A DNA stretch of 64,000 nucleotides, from NCBI RefSeq assembly GCF_014237865.1, contig NZ_JACJUU010000003.1:248001-312000 (forward strand). Direction: 5' to 3'. The stretch comes from Pusillimonas minor (GTDB taxonomy: Bacteria > Pseudomonadota > Gammaproteobacteria > Burkholderiales > Burkholderiaceae_B). The position numbers and the translations under genes are program-made. Positions 26,489 to 35,270 of this stretch are shown here, one piece after another (position 1 is the first letter of the stretch; every line of letters starts with the position of its first letter). The notes beneath the pieces are model-generated. The model saw only the letters and a list, made by a program, of their open reading frames with translations. It did no database searches and had not been told where the DNA came from.

Positions 26489-26548
26489 GAGCCCTGCCCT
26501 TATCTGAGAGTCGCTCGTACTCTAGCAAATTGCCCAGCTACTCACTCA

Positions 26549-26766
26549 GCCTTTGGCAGCCCTGGCCGGTTTAAAGGCTTTGAGCCCGCCGGTGTTCATG
26601 CACTGGGCGAAGAGGCAAGGTTGCGGCTGTTCGAGCGGGGCGCTTTCGACCAGCCGGGGGCTGGTCGATCCCGCGAGTTCCGCAACCGCTTCGACCGGTG
26701 CATGAACAACGGGTAGCCCCGAAGGGGCCGGGCGATGCCTTTCAACCGGCCGGGGCTGCCAAAGGC
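26549..26766. repeat. 218-bp nested palindrome, possible MITE
   Basis: Terminal inverted repeats of 30 bp (26549-26578 and 26737-26766) match at 28 positions. Inside them are a second pair of 10-bp perfect arms (GTTCATGCAC at 26594-26603 and GTGCATGAAC at 26699-26708) and a central 10-bp stem (TCGACCAGCC / GGCTGGTCGA, 26646-26668). The interval between DUF1345 and the amidase (26489-26794) holds no gene. The layout fits a miniature inverted-repeat element or a mobile palindromic unit. I saw no obvious target duplication. Confidence 0.6.
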
Positions 26767-26794
26767 CTTGCACAGAAGGCTTTGACCAAACCCA

Positions 26795-28288
26795 TCACCC
26801 CCGATGCACCACCTCCGCCACGCGGAACACCGTTTGCTCGTCAAAATGACGGCCCACCACCATAAAGCCAACCGGCCGGTCCTCCACCTCGCCGCAGCAC
26901 ACCGAAATCGCCGGATGCCCCGTCAGGTCGAACGGACTTGTGTTCAGCAACATCTCCCAGCTACGGTTCACCACCTCTTGCGGCCCCGCATCCGGTCCAG
27001 GCATCGGCGTTGCCGTCATTGGCGTTGTCGGCATCACCAACACATCGTACTTAGCCAACTGTGCATCGTATTCCGCCCGCAAACGGCGACGCAGATTTTG
27101 CGCCTTTGCATATAAACGCCCACCATGACGCTCAAGCACCCGCCCCGACAACAACACCGCTTTAATCGGCGCTGCCAGCTCTGACGCATGCGCCGGCCAA
27201 CTTTCATACGCTTTCATGAAACCCAACGAATACGCGCCAATGCCGCCATAGCCCACGCCATGCCCGCGCACAATATTGTGATATGACCCCTCGATACCAA
27301 TAGGCAACCACAACGCCGAACCAATGTTGTGCCAAGGGATAGACACCTCTTCGACAATGGCGCCCATCGAAGCCAAGCGCTTGAGCTCGGCCCGAACTGC
27401 ATCATCGACCCCCGCCTCGGTTTCAGCGCGCGCAAAACCCTCTTGCACCACACCAATCTTCAGCCCCTTAACACCCTGCCCCAACGCCTCGGTATACGGC
27501 TGAACCTGAACATTGCGCTGACGACCATCGATCCCGTCTTCGCCAGCAATCACCTCAAGCAACAACGCACAATCGGCCACGGTACGCGTCATCGGGCCCA
27601 CATGGTCGAACGTATATTCAATACTGGCCGCACCGGTATAAGGCACCAGACCGTACGTTGGCTTTAACCCCACAATCCCGCAAAACGATGCCGGCATCCG
27701 GATAGAACCCGCCTGGTCGGCACCAATAGCCATATCGACATCGCCTGCGGCTACTAGCGCGGCGCTGCCGGTACTGGACCCGCCCGTGCTGCGCCCCGGC
27801 ACGCGTGGGTTTTGAACCGGGCCATTGACGCCGGTTACGCTGTTACCGGCAATACACAAGTACTCGCAAGACGCCTTGCCCAGAATCTCGCCGCCCGCGT
27901 CAAGAATGCGCGTCACAATCGTTGCGTCTATATCGGGCACATACCCGTCAAGAATCGACGCCCCATTGCTCATGGGCACACCCGCCACCATGACACTGTC
28001 TTTAATCGCCAGCGTCTTGCCCTTAAGCTTGCCCTGCGGCGCGCCTTTAATATTTGACTTAACAACCCAACCATTGTGCGGGTTCTCGGCCCCTTCCGGC
28101 CGGTAACCTGGCGTGCGCGGATACTTGACCGCCGGCAGCTCGTCGGGCAACTGCTCGATCAGGCGAAAGGCCGGCGTCAGCGCCGACAAATAAGCGTGGT
28201 ACTCGCCAACCTCTTCGGGGGTCAGGTCGAGTTCGAGCTGTTCACTGATTTCGCTAATGCCTTGCGGGCCGGGAAATGCATATGCCAT
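26795..28288 (-). CDS. Amidase (amidase-signature family)
   Basis: A 497-aa amidase from the ATG at 28288, which has AAGGAG 8 bp upstream. The Ser-cisSer-Lys triad is readable: Lys in GKTLAIKDSVMV, cis-Ser in GRSTGGSSTGSAALV, and the nucleophile Ser in GADQAGSIRMPASFCG. It hydrolyses amides to acids; the family does not fix the substrate, and nothing in the neighbourhood does either. The nitrilase at 10-11 kb is too far away to count as a partner. It is cytoplasmic, with no signal peptide. Confidence 0.93.
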   Translation of the reverse strand: MAYAFPGPQGISEISEQLELDLTPEEVGEYHAYLSALTPAFRLIEQLPDELPAVKYPRTPGYRPEGAENPHNGWVVKSNIKGAPQGKLKGKTLAIKDSVMVAGVPMSNGASILDGYVPDIDATIVTRILDAGGEILGKASCEYLCIAGNSVTGVNGPVQNPRVPGRSTGGSSTGSAALVAAGDVDMAIGADQAGSIRMPASFCGIVGLKPTYGLVPYTGAASIEYTFDHVGPMTRTVADCALLLEVIAGEDGIDGRQRNVQVQPYTEALGQGVKGLKIGVVQEGFARAETEAGVDDAVRAELKRLASMGAIVEEVSIPWHNIGSALWLPIGIEGSYHNIVRGHGVGYGGIGAYSLGFMKAYESWPAHASELAAPIKAVLLSGRVLERHGGRLYAKAQNLRRRLRAEYDAQLAKYDVLVMPTTPMTATPMPGPDAGPQEVVNRSWEMLLNTSPFDLTGHPAISVCCGEVEDRPVGFMVVGRHFDEQTVFRVAEVVHRG

Positions 28289-28375
28289 GTCTGGACTCCT
28301 TGTTGTCACGCCGCGCAATCAGCGCGCGGTGCACCTATTATAGGCACAGGCAAACCCGGCTGGCAATGGGGACAA

Positions 28376-29302
28376 CTACCCTGCCTGGGTCAGACGCCCT
28401 GTGTAGGTTTCCAGCACAGCTTGCGCCACTGACAACATCGGGCATGTCAAACCCGCCTCTTGGGCGCGCCTCACCATGTCGCCCACTAAATGATCGCCCT
28501 CAATCGGCAGGCCCGCGCGCATGTCCCGGTACATCGATGAATTAAATGAAGAATTGGGGTTGGTCAGCACACGCTGATACCCTGCCACCGCCTGCGGGTG
28601 CATGCCGTGCCCTGCCGCCTGAGCTGTCTGAACACACTCTTCAAACAACTGCAGCGCAATCTGCCCGCCGGCCTGACTGCGCATGTATTCACCCACCGTA
28701 CCCTGCAACAAACAATTGGCAGCCCCCAGCGACGCCATACGGCAGAACTTGTCCCACATATCGTCCATCACCGTCGCACTTAATTCGGTATCAATACCCG
28801 CCGACGCCAGCAATTGCGCCACCGCGCGCGCCTTGTCGTCTTGTTCGGCAAAGCGTGCACCCACCGTAATGCTGCTGTAGGCGTTGGCCACATGAATATG
28901 CGTCGGCTCGGCCAGCGTGGCAATAGTCTTGGCAATACCACCCAGCACCTTCTCGGCGCCAAAAACGGCGTCCAGCGCATCTAAATGACGCAGGCCATTA
29001 AGCAGCGGCAACACATGTGTATTGGCCCCCACAATGGGCGCAATGTCGCGAACCACCCCATTAAGCGCATACGCCTTGTTGGTCAATATAATAAGATCGT
29101 ACCCATCGCCAGGCGCCGTTGCGTCAACCGTGGCGGGCTTGAAGTGATACTGCCCGTCGGGGGTAGTCAGCGTCAGGCCATTGGCGTCGATCAGGGCCTT
29201 GCGAGCCGGCCGCAACAAAAACCGCACATCGGCGCCCGATTTCTGCAACATGGCCCCAAATAACCCACCGACCGCACCGGCACCCACAATCAAGGTCTTC
29301 AT
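28376..29302 (-). CDS. 2-dehydropantoate 2-reductase family (PanE/ApbA) oxidoreductase
   Basis: A 308-aa NADP-dependent reductase. The Rossmann motif GAGAVGGLFGAML opens the protein; the catalytic Lys lies in TNKAYAL and the C-terminal domain has NPNSSFNSSMYRDMRAG with the usual Glu in LPIEGDHLVGDM. It may reduce ketopantoate for pantothenate synthesis, but several paralogues of this family exist per genome and it is not beside pan genes, so the substrate is open. It sits 87 bp downstream of the amidase start on the same strand and is divergent from DUF924. Confidence 0.85.
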   Translation of the reverse strand: MKTLIVGAGAVGGLFGAMLQKSGADVRFLLRPARKALIDANGLTLTTPDGQYHFKPATVDATAPGDGYDLIILTNKAYALNGVVRDIAPIVGANTHVLPLLNGLRHLDALDAVFGAEKVLGGIAKTIATLAEPTHIHVANAYSSITVGARFAEQDDKARAVAQLLASAGIDTELSATVMDDMWDKFCRMASLGAANCLLQGTVGEYMRSQAGGQIALQLFEECVQTAQAAGHGMHPQAVAGYQRVLTNPNSSFNSSMYRDMRAGLPIEGDHLVGDMVRRAQEAGLTCPMLSVAQAVLETYTGRLTQAG

Positions 29303-29340
29303 TTCACACCTGCGTATTAATTAACTAAAGGTTAAAGTTT

Positions 29341-29904
29341 ATGCCAACCCGCCCTAATGCCCCGTGCTCCCCGGAAGACGTATTGCGATTCTGGTTTGAC
29401 GAACTGGGCCCCAAGCACTGGTTCGACAAAAGCCCCGAACTCGACGCTCGCATCAAGACACGTTTCGAGGTCACCCACCAGGCAGCCGCGCAAGGCGAAT
29501 GTTTTGGCTGGCGGGCCACACCACAAGGGCGTCTGGCCGAAATCATCGTGCTAGATCAATTCCCCCGCAATATGTTTCGTGACCAGGCCAAGGCCTTCGC
29601 CACCGACGCACTGGCGCTGGTGCTGGCGCAAGAAGCCGTTGCGTGCGGCGCCGACCGTGCCATCAACCCGCCCGACCTGGCTTTTTTGTACATGCCCTAC
29701 ATGCACAGCGAATCGCTGATCATCCATGACGACGCCATGCGTTTGTTCAACCGGCCCGGGCTGGAAGGCAACTACGAATTTGAAATCAAGCACAAGGTCA
29801 TTCTTGAGAAATTCGGCCGCTACCCGCACCGCAACGCGGCACTGGGACGCACCTCAACACCAGAAGAAATTACCTTTTTGAAACAGCCCGGCTCGGGTTT
29901 TTAA
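29341..29904 (+). CDS. DUF924 family protein
   Basis: A 187-aa soluble protein with the DUF924 marks VLRFWFDELGPKHWFDKSP, IIVLDQFPRNMFRDQAKAFA and FLYMPYMHSES, predicted to be an all-helical TPR-like fold. No reaction is known for the family. Its start is 38 bp from the divergent PanE-like gene, so the two share a promoter region. Confidence 0.9.
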   Translation: MPTRPNAPCSPEDVLRFWFDELGPKHWFDKSPELDARIKTRFEVTHQAAAQGECFGWRATPQGRLAEIIVLDQFPRNMFRDQAKAFATDALALVLAQEAVACGADRAINPPDLAFLYMPYMHSESLIIHDDAMRLFNRPGLEGNYEFEIKHKVILEKFGRYPHRNAALGRTSTPEEITFLKQPGSGF

Positions 29905-30049
29905 CGGCTTGAACCCCCTGTTCACCGACGCCACCTCGACCCGTAACATTCGACAACACGGGTCGCTCTAGCGACACGAAACGCAGTAACATTCGCTCCA
30001 GGACGCGTTATGCGTCGGGTTCAAACCTCAAATTTTCTGCACACACATC

Positions 30050-31270
30050 ATGTCAACTGCTCAAACATTGCCAGGGGCGCCCGGCCCCGTGCAACTGAAC
30101 ATCAAACCCCTGACCATTGCCGCCCTCATCGGGCTGGCGGGTCTGTTTTATATTGCCGAAACGGTCAGCGGCCGTCAGGCCGCCCTGTGGGTTGTCGGTA
30201 TTTTGCTGGGCGTCACCCTCTATCACTCTGCCTTCGGCTTTACGTCGGCATGGCGGGTCTTCGTATCCGACCGCCAGGGTGCCGGCTTGCGTGCGCAAAT
30301 GCTGATGCTGGCCGTGGGCGTGCTGCTGTTCTTCCCGTTTTTGGCGCAAGGCACACTGGCCGGGCAGGCGGTCAATGGTTTTGTTTCGCCGCCGGGTGTA
30401 TCTGTTGTGCTGGGCGCCTTTATGTTTGGCATTGGCATGCAAATGGGCGGCGGGTGCGCGTCGGGCACGCTGTTTGCCGTCGGCGGCGGCAGCACCCGCA
30501 TGATCGTCACACTGGTGTTCTTTATTGTGGGTTCGGTCATTGGCGCATGGGCCTTTCCGTGGTGGAGCAACCTGCCCGCTCTGGCGCCCACATCGCTGGT
30601 CAAATCGTGGGGGCTGTGGCCTGCCTTAATCATCAATCTGGCCATTTTCGGCTTCATTGCCTGGGTCACTGTCGTGCTCGAAAAACGCCGTCACGGGCGG
30701 CTGATCAGCCATGCGGCTTCTACCGGCACCGCCAACTCGTTTTTGCGTGGCCCATGGCCCCTGGTGTGGGGCGCCATTGTGCTGGTCATCCTTAACTTCG
30801 CCACATTGGCACTGGCCGGCCGCCCCTGGGGGATCACCTCGGCATTTGCCCTGTGGGGTGCCAAAACCCTGGCCTTTTTCGACCTGGCCCAACCTGACCA
30901 GTGGGCGTTCTGGGCAAAAAGCCCCGGCCCCCTGACTGCACCAATTACCCAAGACATTACCTCGGTCATGGATATCGGCCTGGTCCTGGGCGCCATGGGC
31001 GCGGCAGCCGCTGCAGGCAAGTTTGCCCCCATCTGGCGCTTGCCCCTGCGCTCGTTACTGGCGGCCGTAGTAGGCGGTTTGTTGCTGGGCATTGGCTCGC
31101 GCATGGCCTTTGGCTGCAATATTGGCGCTTACTTTAGTGGTATTTTGTCGGGCAGCTTGCACGCCTGGCTGTGGCTGCCCGCCGCGTTTGCCGGCAGCGC
31201 CCTGGGCGTGGGCCTTAGGCCTTTGTTTGGCCTGGCCGTCGAAAAGACCCCCCGGCTGACCGCCTGCTAA
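30050..31270 (+). CDS. YeeE/YedE family sulfur-compound transporter
   Basis: A 406-aa integral membrane protein with about ten helices in two halves. Each half carries the family Cys-containing motif: MGGGCASGTLFAVGGGSTR in the first and SRMAFGCNIGAYFSG in the second. In characterised YeeE/TsuA these cysteines relay thiosulfate across the inner membrane. No TusA-like partner (YeeD) is adjacent. Gene neighbours are unrelated. Confidence 0.9.
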   Translation: MSTAQTLPGAPGPVQLNIKPLTIAALIGLAGLFYIAETVSGRQAALWVVGILLGVTLYHSAFGFTSAWRVFVSDRQGAGLRAQMLMLAVGVLLFFPFLAQGTLAGQAVNGFVSPPGVSVVLGAFMFGIGMQMGGGCASGTLFAVGGGSTRMIVTLVFFIVGSVIGAWAFPWWSNLPALAPTSLVKSWGLWPALIINLAIFGFIAWVTVVLEKRRHGRLISHAASTGTANSFLRGPWPLVWGAIVLVILNFATLALAGRPWGITSAFALWGAKTLAFFDLAQPDQWAFWAKSPGPLTAPITQDITSVMDIGLVLGAMGAAAAAGKFAPIWRLPLRSLLAAVVGGLLLGIGSRMAFGCNIGAYFSGILSGSLHAWLWLPAAFAGSALGVGLRPLFGLAVEKTPRLTAC

Positions 31271-31291
31271 GCCAGCACAACCCTCACCGGC

Positions 31292-31798
31292 TTACCCGCG
31301 GGCCAGACGCCTGATCGTTTCGGCATGTTGCGGGTAAGCGGCCAGTAGTTCGGCGGTATTGGCCAGCTCAAACTCAGAAAACTCAAACCCCGGGGCCACG
31401 GTACACCCGGCCAACGCATAGCTGTCGGGGGTTTCAAGCGCAGCGGCAAACCAGCAGCCGGCCGGCACCACGGCTTGGTAGGTGCACTGCTCATGTGTTA
31501 ACGGGTTGCCCAACTTATGAATGTCGAGCCGGCCGTCTGCCCCCAAAACATAAACGTTCAGGGGCGAACCTGCATAAAAATGCCAGACTTCGTCTGACGT
31601 AATGCGATGCCAGGTCGACCAGGCCCCATCGCTAAGTAAATAGTAAATTGCCGTCGAACTGGCACGTACGGCATCATCAGAGACGCGTCGGACCTGATCT
31701 ACGGCACGGTAGGTTTCGCTGTAATAGCCCCCTTCGGGGTGCGGCTGCATGTTCAGCCGGGTTACCAGGTGGTCCACAATACGGGGCAGGTCGTGCAT
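31292..31798 (-). CDS. Cupin (DUF985, cupin_5) protein
   Basis: A 168-aa cupin. It begins with the family block NMQPHPEGGYYSETYRA, followed by STAIYYLLSDGAWSTWHRI, with the metal-ligand-like DEVWHFYAGSPL and AVVPAGCWFAA. The fold is a single double-stranded beta-helix. Its function is unassigned in general. It converges with the YeeE/YedE gene. Confidence 0.9.
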   Translation of the reverse strand: MHDLPRIVDHLVTRLNMQPHPEGGYYSETYRAVDQVRRVSDDAVRASSTAIYYLLSDGAWSTWHRITSDEVWHFYAGSPLNVYVLGADGRLDIHKLGNPLTHEQCTYQAVVPAGCWFAAALETPDSYALAGCTVAPGFEFSEFELANTAELLAAYPQHAETIRRLARG

Positions 31799-31992
31799 GA
31801 TTGTTCTCGGTCAGGTTCAGGTTATGCGGCGATTATGACGCAACATCTTTTTGCAACGTTGCGCTGCATTTAAATATCCCAAGGGGTTTTCCCTAGAAAA
31901 CGATTCAAATAACTCACATAAGCCACTAATTTATTGTTGCTTTTTAAGTTTTTTTGATATCATCTTCAGCATTGTGAATTGCTGGAACCCAC

Positions 31993-32835
31993 ATGCTGCT
32001 CAAGTCGATTTCCACCCGTTTTTATACCTTTTTAGGCGCCTGCCTGCTGGGGCTGTCGCTTGGCACCGCGGCACAAGCCGACGACATGCGCTCTGAAGCG
32101 GTATTTGTTCAAGATTTAGACAGCGCCTCGGTGTTATACGACAAAAACAGCGAAGAAGTCCGGCCCATTGCTTCTATTACCAAGCTCATGACCGCGCTGG
32201 TGGTTGCCGAATCAGGCTTGCCGCTGCAGCAAATGCTGTCGGTCAGCGACGCCGACATCGACCGACTGCGCAATTCTCGCTCAAGGCTGGCCGTAGGCAC
32301 CCGCCTTTCACGGGCCGACATGCTGCATCTGGCCCTGATGTCTTCTGAAAACCGTGCCGCACATGCCCTGGGCCGCCACTACCCGGGTGGGCTGCAGGCG
32401 TTTGTACGCGCCATGAACGACAAGGCGCGCGCCTTGGGTATGCGCCACAGCCAGTTTGTCGACCCCACCGGCTTGTCGGCCGACAATGTCTCTACCCCGC
32501 GCGACCTGGTCAAGTTGTTGCGCGCCGTCAACCGGCACCCCGTTATACAGCGCTACACCGTCAGCACAAACCACAACGTCAAACTAAAAAACGGTCATTA
32601 TCTGGTCTATCACAACACCAATCGTCTGGTTAAAAGCAACGATTGGGACATCAACATCTCGAAAACCGGGTTCATCAACGAAGCCGGATTATGCCTGGTC
32701 ATGGTGACACGCATCGACAACCGCGAAGTGGCCATGGTGTTTTTAAATTCGCAGGGCCGGTACTCGCGTATTGGCGATGCGGTCAGGGTACGCAACTACG
32801 TCGAAAAACACGTCAATCTGGCCATGCTGAAGTAA
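31993..32835 (+). CDS. pbpG: D-alanyl-D-alanine endopeptidase PbpG (PBP7-like)
   Basis: A 280-aa secreted penicillin-binding protein of the S11 family. An N-terminal signal peptide ends about TAAQADD. The serine-active-site motifs are SITK (SxxK), SSEN (SxN) and SKTG (KTG), all intact. It trims cross-links in peptidoglycan in the periplasm. A long AT-rich leader (31799-31992) contains promoter-like runs (TTTTTTTGATATCATC). It is followed 4 bp later by the NRDE gene. Confidence 0.92.
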   Translation: MLLKSISTRFYTFLGACLLGLSLGTAAQADDMRSEAVFVQDLDSASVLYDKNSEEVRPIASITKLMTALVVAESGLPLQQMLSVSDADIDRLRNSRSRLAVGTRLSRADMLHLALMSSENRAAHALGRHYPGGLQAFVRAMNDKARALGMRHSQFVDPTGLSADNVSTPRDLVKLLRAVNRHPVIQRYTVSTNHNVKLKNGHYLVYHNTNRLVKSNDWDINISKTGFINEAGLCLVMVTRIDNREVAMVFLNSQGRYSRIGDAVRVRNYVEKHVNLAMLK

Positions 32836-32839
32836 GCCC

Positions 32840-33625
32840 ATGTGCATTGCCTACCTGGCCTTGCGCACACACGAAGACTGGCCATTGTTTATTGCGGCCA
32901 ATCGCGACGAATTCCATGCACGCCCTGCCCGCCCGGCAGCCCCCTGGGCCGATCATCCGCACATTATTGCCGGGGTCGACGAAGCCGCAGGCGGTACCTG
33001 GCTGGGCATTACCCGCCAGGGGCGCTTTGCTCTGCTGACCAACTACCGCGACCTGCGCATGCCCGGCCCAAGCAACCCGGTATCGCGCGGCGAACTGGTC
33101 AAGTCTTACCTGACCACCACCCAAAGTGCACAAGACTACGCCGGCGCCTCGGCGCGCGACGGGCATTTATATGCCGGTTTCAATTTGATTGTGGGCGACT
33201 TGCAGCAGGCCTGGTATAGCGGTAACCAAACCAAAACACCTCACCAGGCCCAGGCGCTGGCGCCAGGGCGTTATGTGTTGTCGAACCATTTGCTGGATAC
33301 TGCCTGGCCCAAAACCGAACGTTTGCGTACGTTGCTGGACCACTTCCCGATTACGCACCTGGAGCGTTCGATCAACCGGGTGTACGACCTGCTGAAAGAC
33401 ACGACCCAGGCCGAAGATGCCGACCTGCCCGAAACCGGGCTAAGCCTTGAAAGAGAACGCCTGCTGAGCAGCGCGTTTATTGTCAGCCCCGACTATGGCA
33501 CCCGGTGTTCTACAGTGATTGCCGTGCATAAAAGCGGGCGCGCCATTTTTAGCGAAACCACCTATAACCGCGACGGCCAACCCATTGAGCGCCACGACTG
33601 GCCCTGGGACATTAACAAGCTTTAG
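32840..33625 (+). CDS. NRDE family protein (TANGO2-like)
   Basis: A 261-aa cytosolic protein opening with MCIAYLALRTHEDWPLFIAA then NRDEF, the namesake motif, followed by TWLGITRQGRFALLTNYRD. Later CSTVIAVHKSGRAIFSETTY is also conserved. These are Ntn-hydrolase-like proteins starting with a Cys after Met removal; eukaryotic TANGO2 is linked to heme/lipid handling. It starts 4 bp after pbpG, so it is probably co-transcribed, though the two functions have no obvious link. Confidence 0.9.
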   Translation: MCIAYLALRTHEDWPLFIAANRDEFHARPARPAAPWADHPHIIAGVDEAAGGTWLGITRQGRFALLTNYRDLRMPGPSNPVSRGELVKSYLTTTQSAQDYAGASARDGHLYAGFNLIVGDLQQAWYSGNQTKTPHQAQALAPGRYVLSNHLLDTAWPKTERLRTLLDHFPITHLERSINRVYDLLKDTTQAEDADLPETGLSLERERLLSSAFIVSPDYGTRCSTVIAVHKSGRAIFSETTYNRDGQPIERHDWPWDINKL

Positions 33626-33698
33626 CCCAACACAGACTTTGCCGGCCTTGGCAAACCACCCAAATGCGGTAAGGCTTTGGCGCTTAACCCTTACCCGA

Positions 33699-34445
33699 TT
33701 AATGCAGCGTTGTACCCGGCGGGGCCTGGGTGTCAATGCCGTCATCGGGGTCGCAAGACTTTTCTTTAAGCGTTGACATCGCTTCTTTCCAGCTTCGCAT
33801 GGGCACACAAGTTTTAAGCCGGTGAATGGCTTGATCGACCAGCGCCGTATGCAAGTCGTGCCCCACGCTGGAAGCGATGTCGAGTGTGGCATCGCCGCCC
33901 AGGTCGGACAAATGCGCGTGCACGTTTTGCATGACCGATTTAGGCACGACCGGGTCGTTGGCACCATGTAAAAAATGCAAGGTGGTAGCGGCTGGGGCGA
34001 CTGCGGGCAAACTGGCATAGCAGCCCGAAAATGCCAACACCCGCCCGGCCAAATCGGGTTGCGCTAACGTGGCTTCGAGCGCCAGGGTTGCCCCTTGCCC
34101 AAACCCCGCCAGCGCCGTGGCTTCGCCACCCAGCGACAACTGTTTTTGCACCCACTGTACATAGGCAATGAAGCGCGGCAATGCGGCTTCGACGCGCTGG
34201 ACATAGTTGTATTCGTTAAGGCCGTCTTGGTTAAACCAGTGATGGCGCGACGGCGCCGTGGCCAACGGGCCGTACATAAGCGCCAGTGCCGCCTGCGGGA
34301 AAGCCGCCATTAGCGCTTTTTTTAGCCCTTCGAGTTGATCGGGGCCGGCGGCATCGTCGTGCAGCAATACAAACAGCAAGGTTGGGCGCTGGTGAGCCGG
34401 CGCAAAAACAACGGGGTCGGGGATAGGGATGCTTTGATCTGACAT
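33699..34445 (-). CDS. YpfH-like alpha/beta hydrolase, nucleophile Ser replaced
   Basis: A 248-aa protein from the ATG at 34445. The carboxylesterase fold is readable: LFVLLHDDAAGPDQLEG near the start, then LAGFGQGATLALEA, FLHGANDPVVPK (Asp) and SVGHDLH (His). Family members have GFSQG at the nucleophile elbow. Here it is GFGQG: the codon is GGG instead of a serine codon. That would remove the catalytic Ser unless the alignment shifts. It may be a non-catalytic binding protein. It ends in convergence with the NRDE gene. Confidence 0.8.
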   Translation of the reverse strand: MSDQSIPIPDPVVFAPAHQRPTLLFVLLHDDAAGPDQLEGLKKALMAAFPQAALALMYGPLATAPSRHHWFNQDGLNEYNYVQRVEAALPRFIAYVQWVQKQLSLGGEATALAGFGQGATLALEATLAQPDLAGRVLAFSGCYASLPAVAPAATTLHFLHGANDPVVPKSVMQNVHAHLSDLGGDATLDIASSVGHDLHTALVDQAIHRLKTCVPMRSWKEAMSTLKEKSCDPDDGIDTQAPPGTTLH

Positions 34446-34531
34446 AGGAAAAAACCACAAAAACTTAAGCCCCCATGATAAACGATGCCGACGCCACCGG
34501 CTTGTTTTACGCTGCACTTGCGTTTAAAATT

Positions 34532-34551
34532 TACTGTACATTTAAACAGTA
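34532..34551. promoter_or_regulatory. LexA (SOS) box upstream of imuA
   Basis: TACTGTACATTTAAACAGTA fits the Escherichia coli type LexA consensus (CTGT-N8-ACAG with TA ends) at every fixed position. It lies 29 bp before the imuA start, overlapping the expected promoter, so the cassette should be induced by DNA damage. Confidence 0.85.
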
Positions 34552-34580
34552 TTTTTTAACAAAACCAAACCGGGGCGGGC

Positions 34581-35270
34581 ATGCTTGATGTGCAAAATAT
34601 TCACCCAGCTTTGTGGCGGGCGTCGCAGTTGGCAGCAAGCCACCGGGCAACCATAAGCACGGGGTGGGCCGGGTTAAACCAGCAATTGCCGGGGCAAGGC
34701 TGGCCTTGCGGGGCCATTACCGAACTGTGTCTGCCCCAACCCGGCGTGGGCGAACTGCGCCTGCTGCGCCCTGCCCTGGCACAATGCCCGCCCAAACAGC
34801 AAATCGTACTTGTCAATTGCCCGTTTATACCCAGCGCACAATGCTGGGCCAACTGGTCATTGCTTCAAAACCATCCATTGCTCTGGGTCAACACGCAAAG
34901 CCTGTCAAACACCTTGTGGGCGGCCGAGCAAACCCTGCGTCACGACGCCTGTGCCGCCTTGCTGTGCTGGCTGCCCAAGGGCGTCACGTCAAAGCACTTG
35001 CGTCGGTTGGGTATAGCCGCCCAGGGCACCCAAGCGTTGTGCTTCCTGTTCAACCACTTGCACCAGCTTCAGCAACCTAGCCCCGTGCCCTTGCGCATCG
35101 GGTTGCAGCCAGCGCCCCAAGGCCTGCAACTGCATATTGCCAAACGTCAGGGGCCGGCCTGCCATACGTCGGTCATGGTCGCCCTTACCGATTTACCCCG
35201 GCTGTCAGCCACCACCCGGCGCCCTGCTCCCGTTGTCAGTCATGCGCTTTATCAGCCTGTATTTCACTAA
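34581..35270 (+). CDS. imuA: ImuA, SOS mutasome RecA-like component
   Basis: A 229-aa RecA-like protein of the ImuA (SulA2-related) family, showing STGWAGLNQQLPGQGWPCGA, LRPALAQCPPKQQIVLVN and ALCWLPKGVTSKHLRRL (in two overlapping pieces). It is thought to act with ImuB and DnaE2 in translesion synthesis. Classical Walker A residues are not conserved in the visible region. It lies just behind the LexA box and overlaps imuB by 29 bp, so translation is coupled. Confidence 0.88.
   Translation: MLDVQNIHPALWRASQLAASHRATISTGWAGLNQQLPGQGWPCGAITELCLPQPGVGELRLLRPALAQCPPKQQIVLVNCPFIPSAQCWANWSLLQNHPLLWVNTQSLSNTLWAAEQTLRHDACAALLCWLPKGVTSKHLRRLGIAAQGTQALCFLFNHLHQLQQPSPVPLRIGLQPAPQGLQLHIAKRQGPACHTSVMVALTDLPRLSATTRRPAPVVSHALYQPVFH

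Noticed and set aside
30010-30795. 261-aa frame overlapping the YeeE/YedE gene
   Set aside because: The out-of-phase frame lacks any family motif while the 406-aa YeeE/YedE frame is clear.
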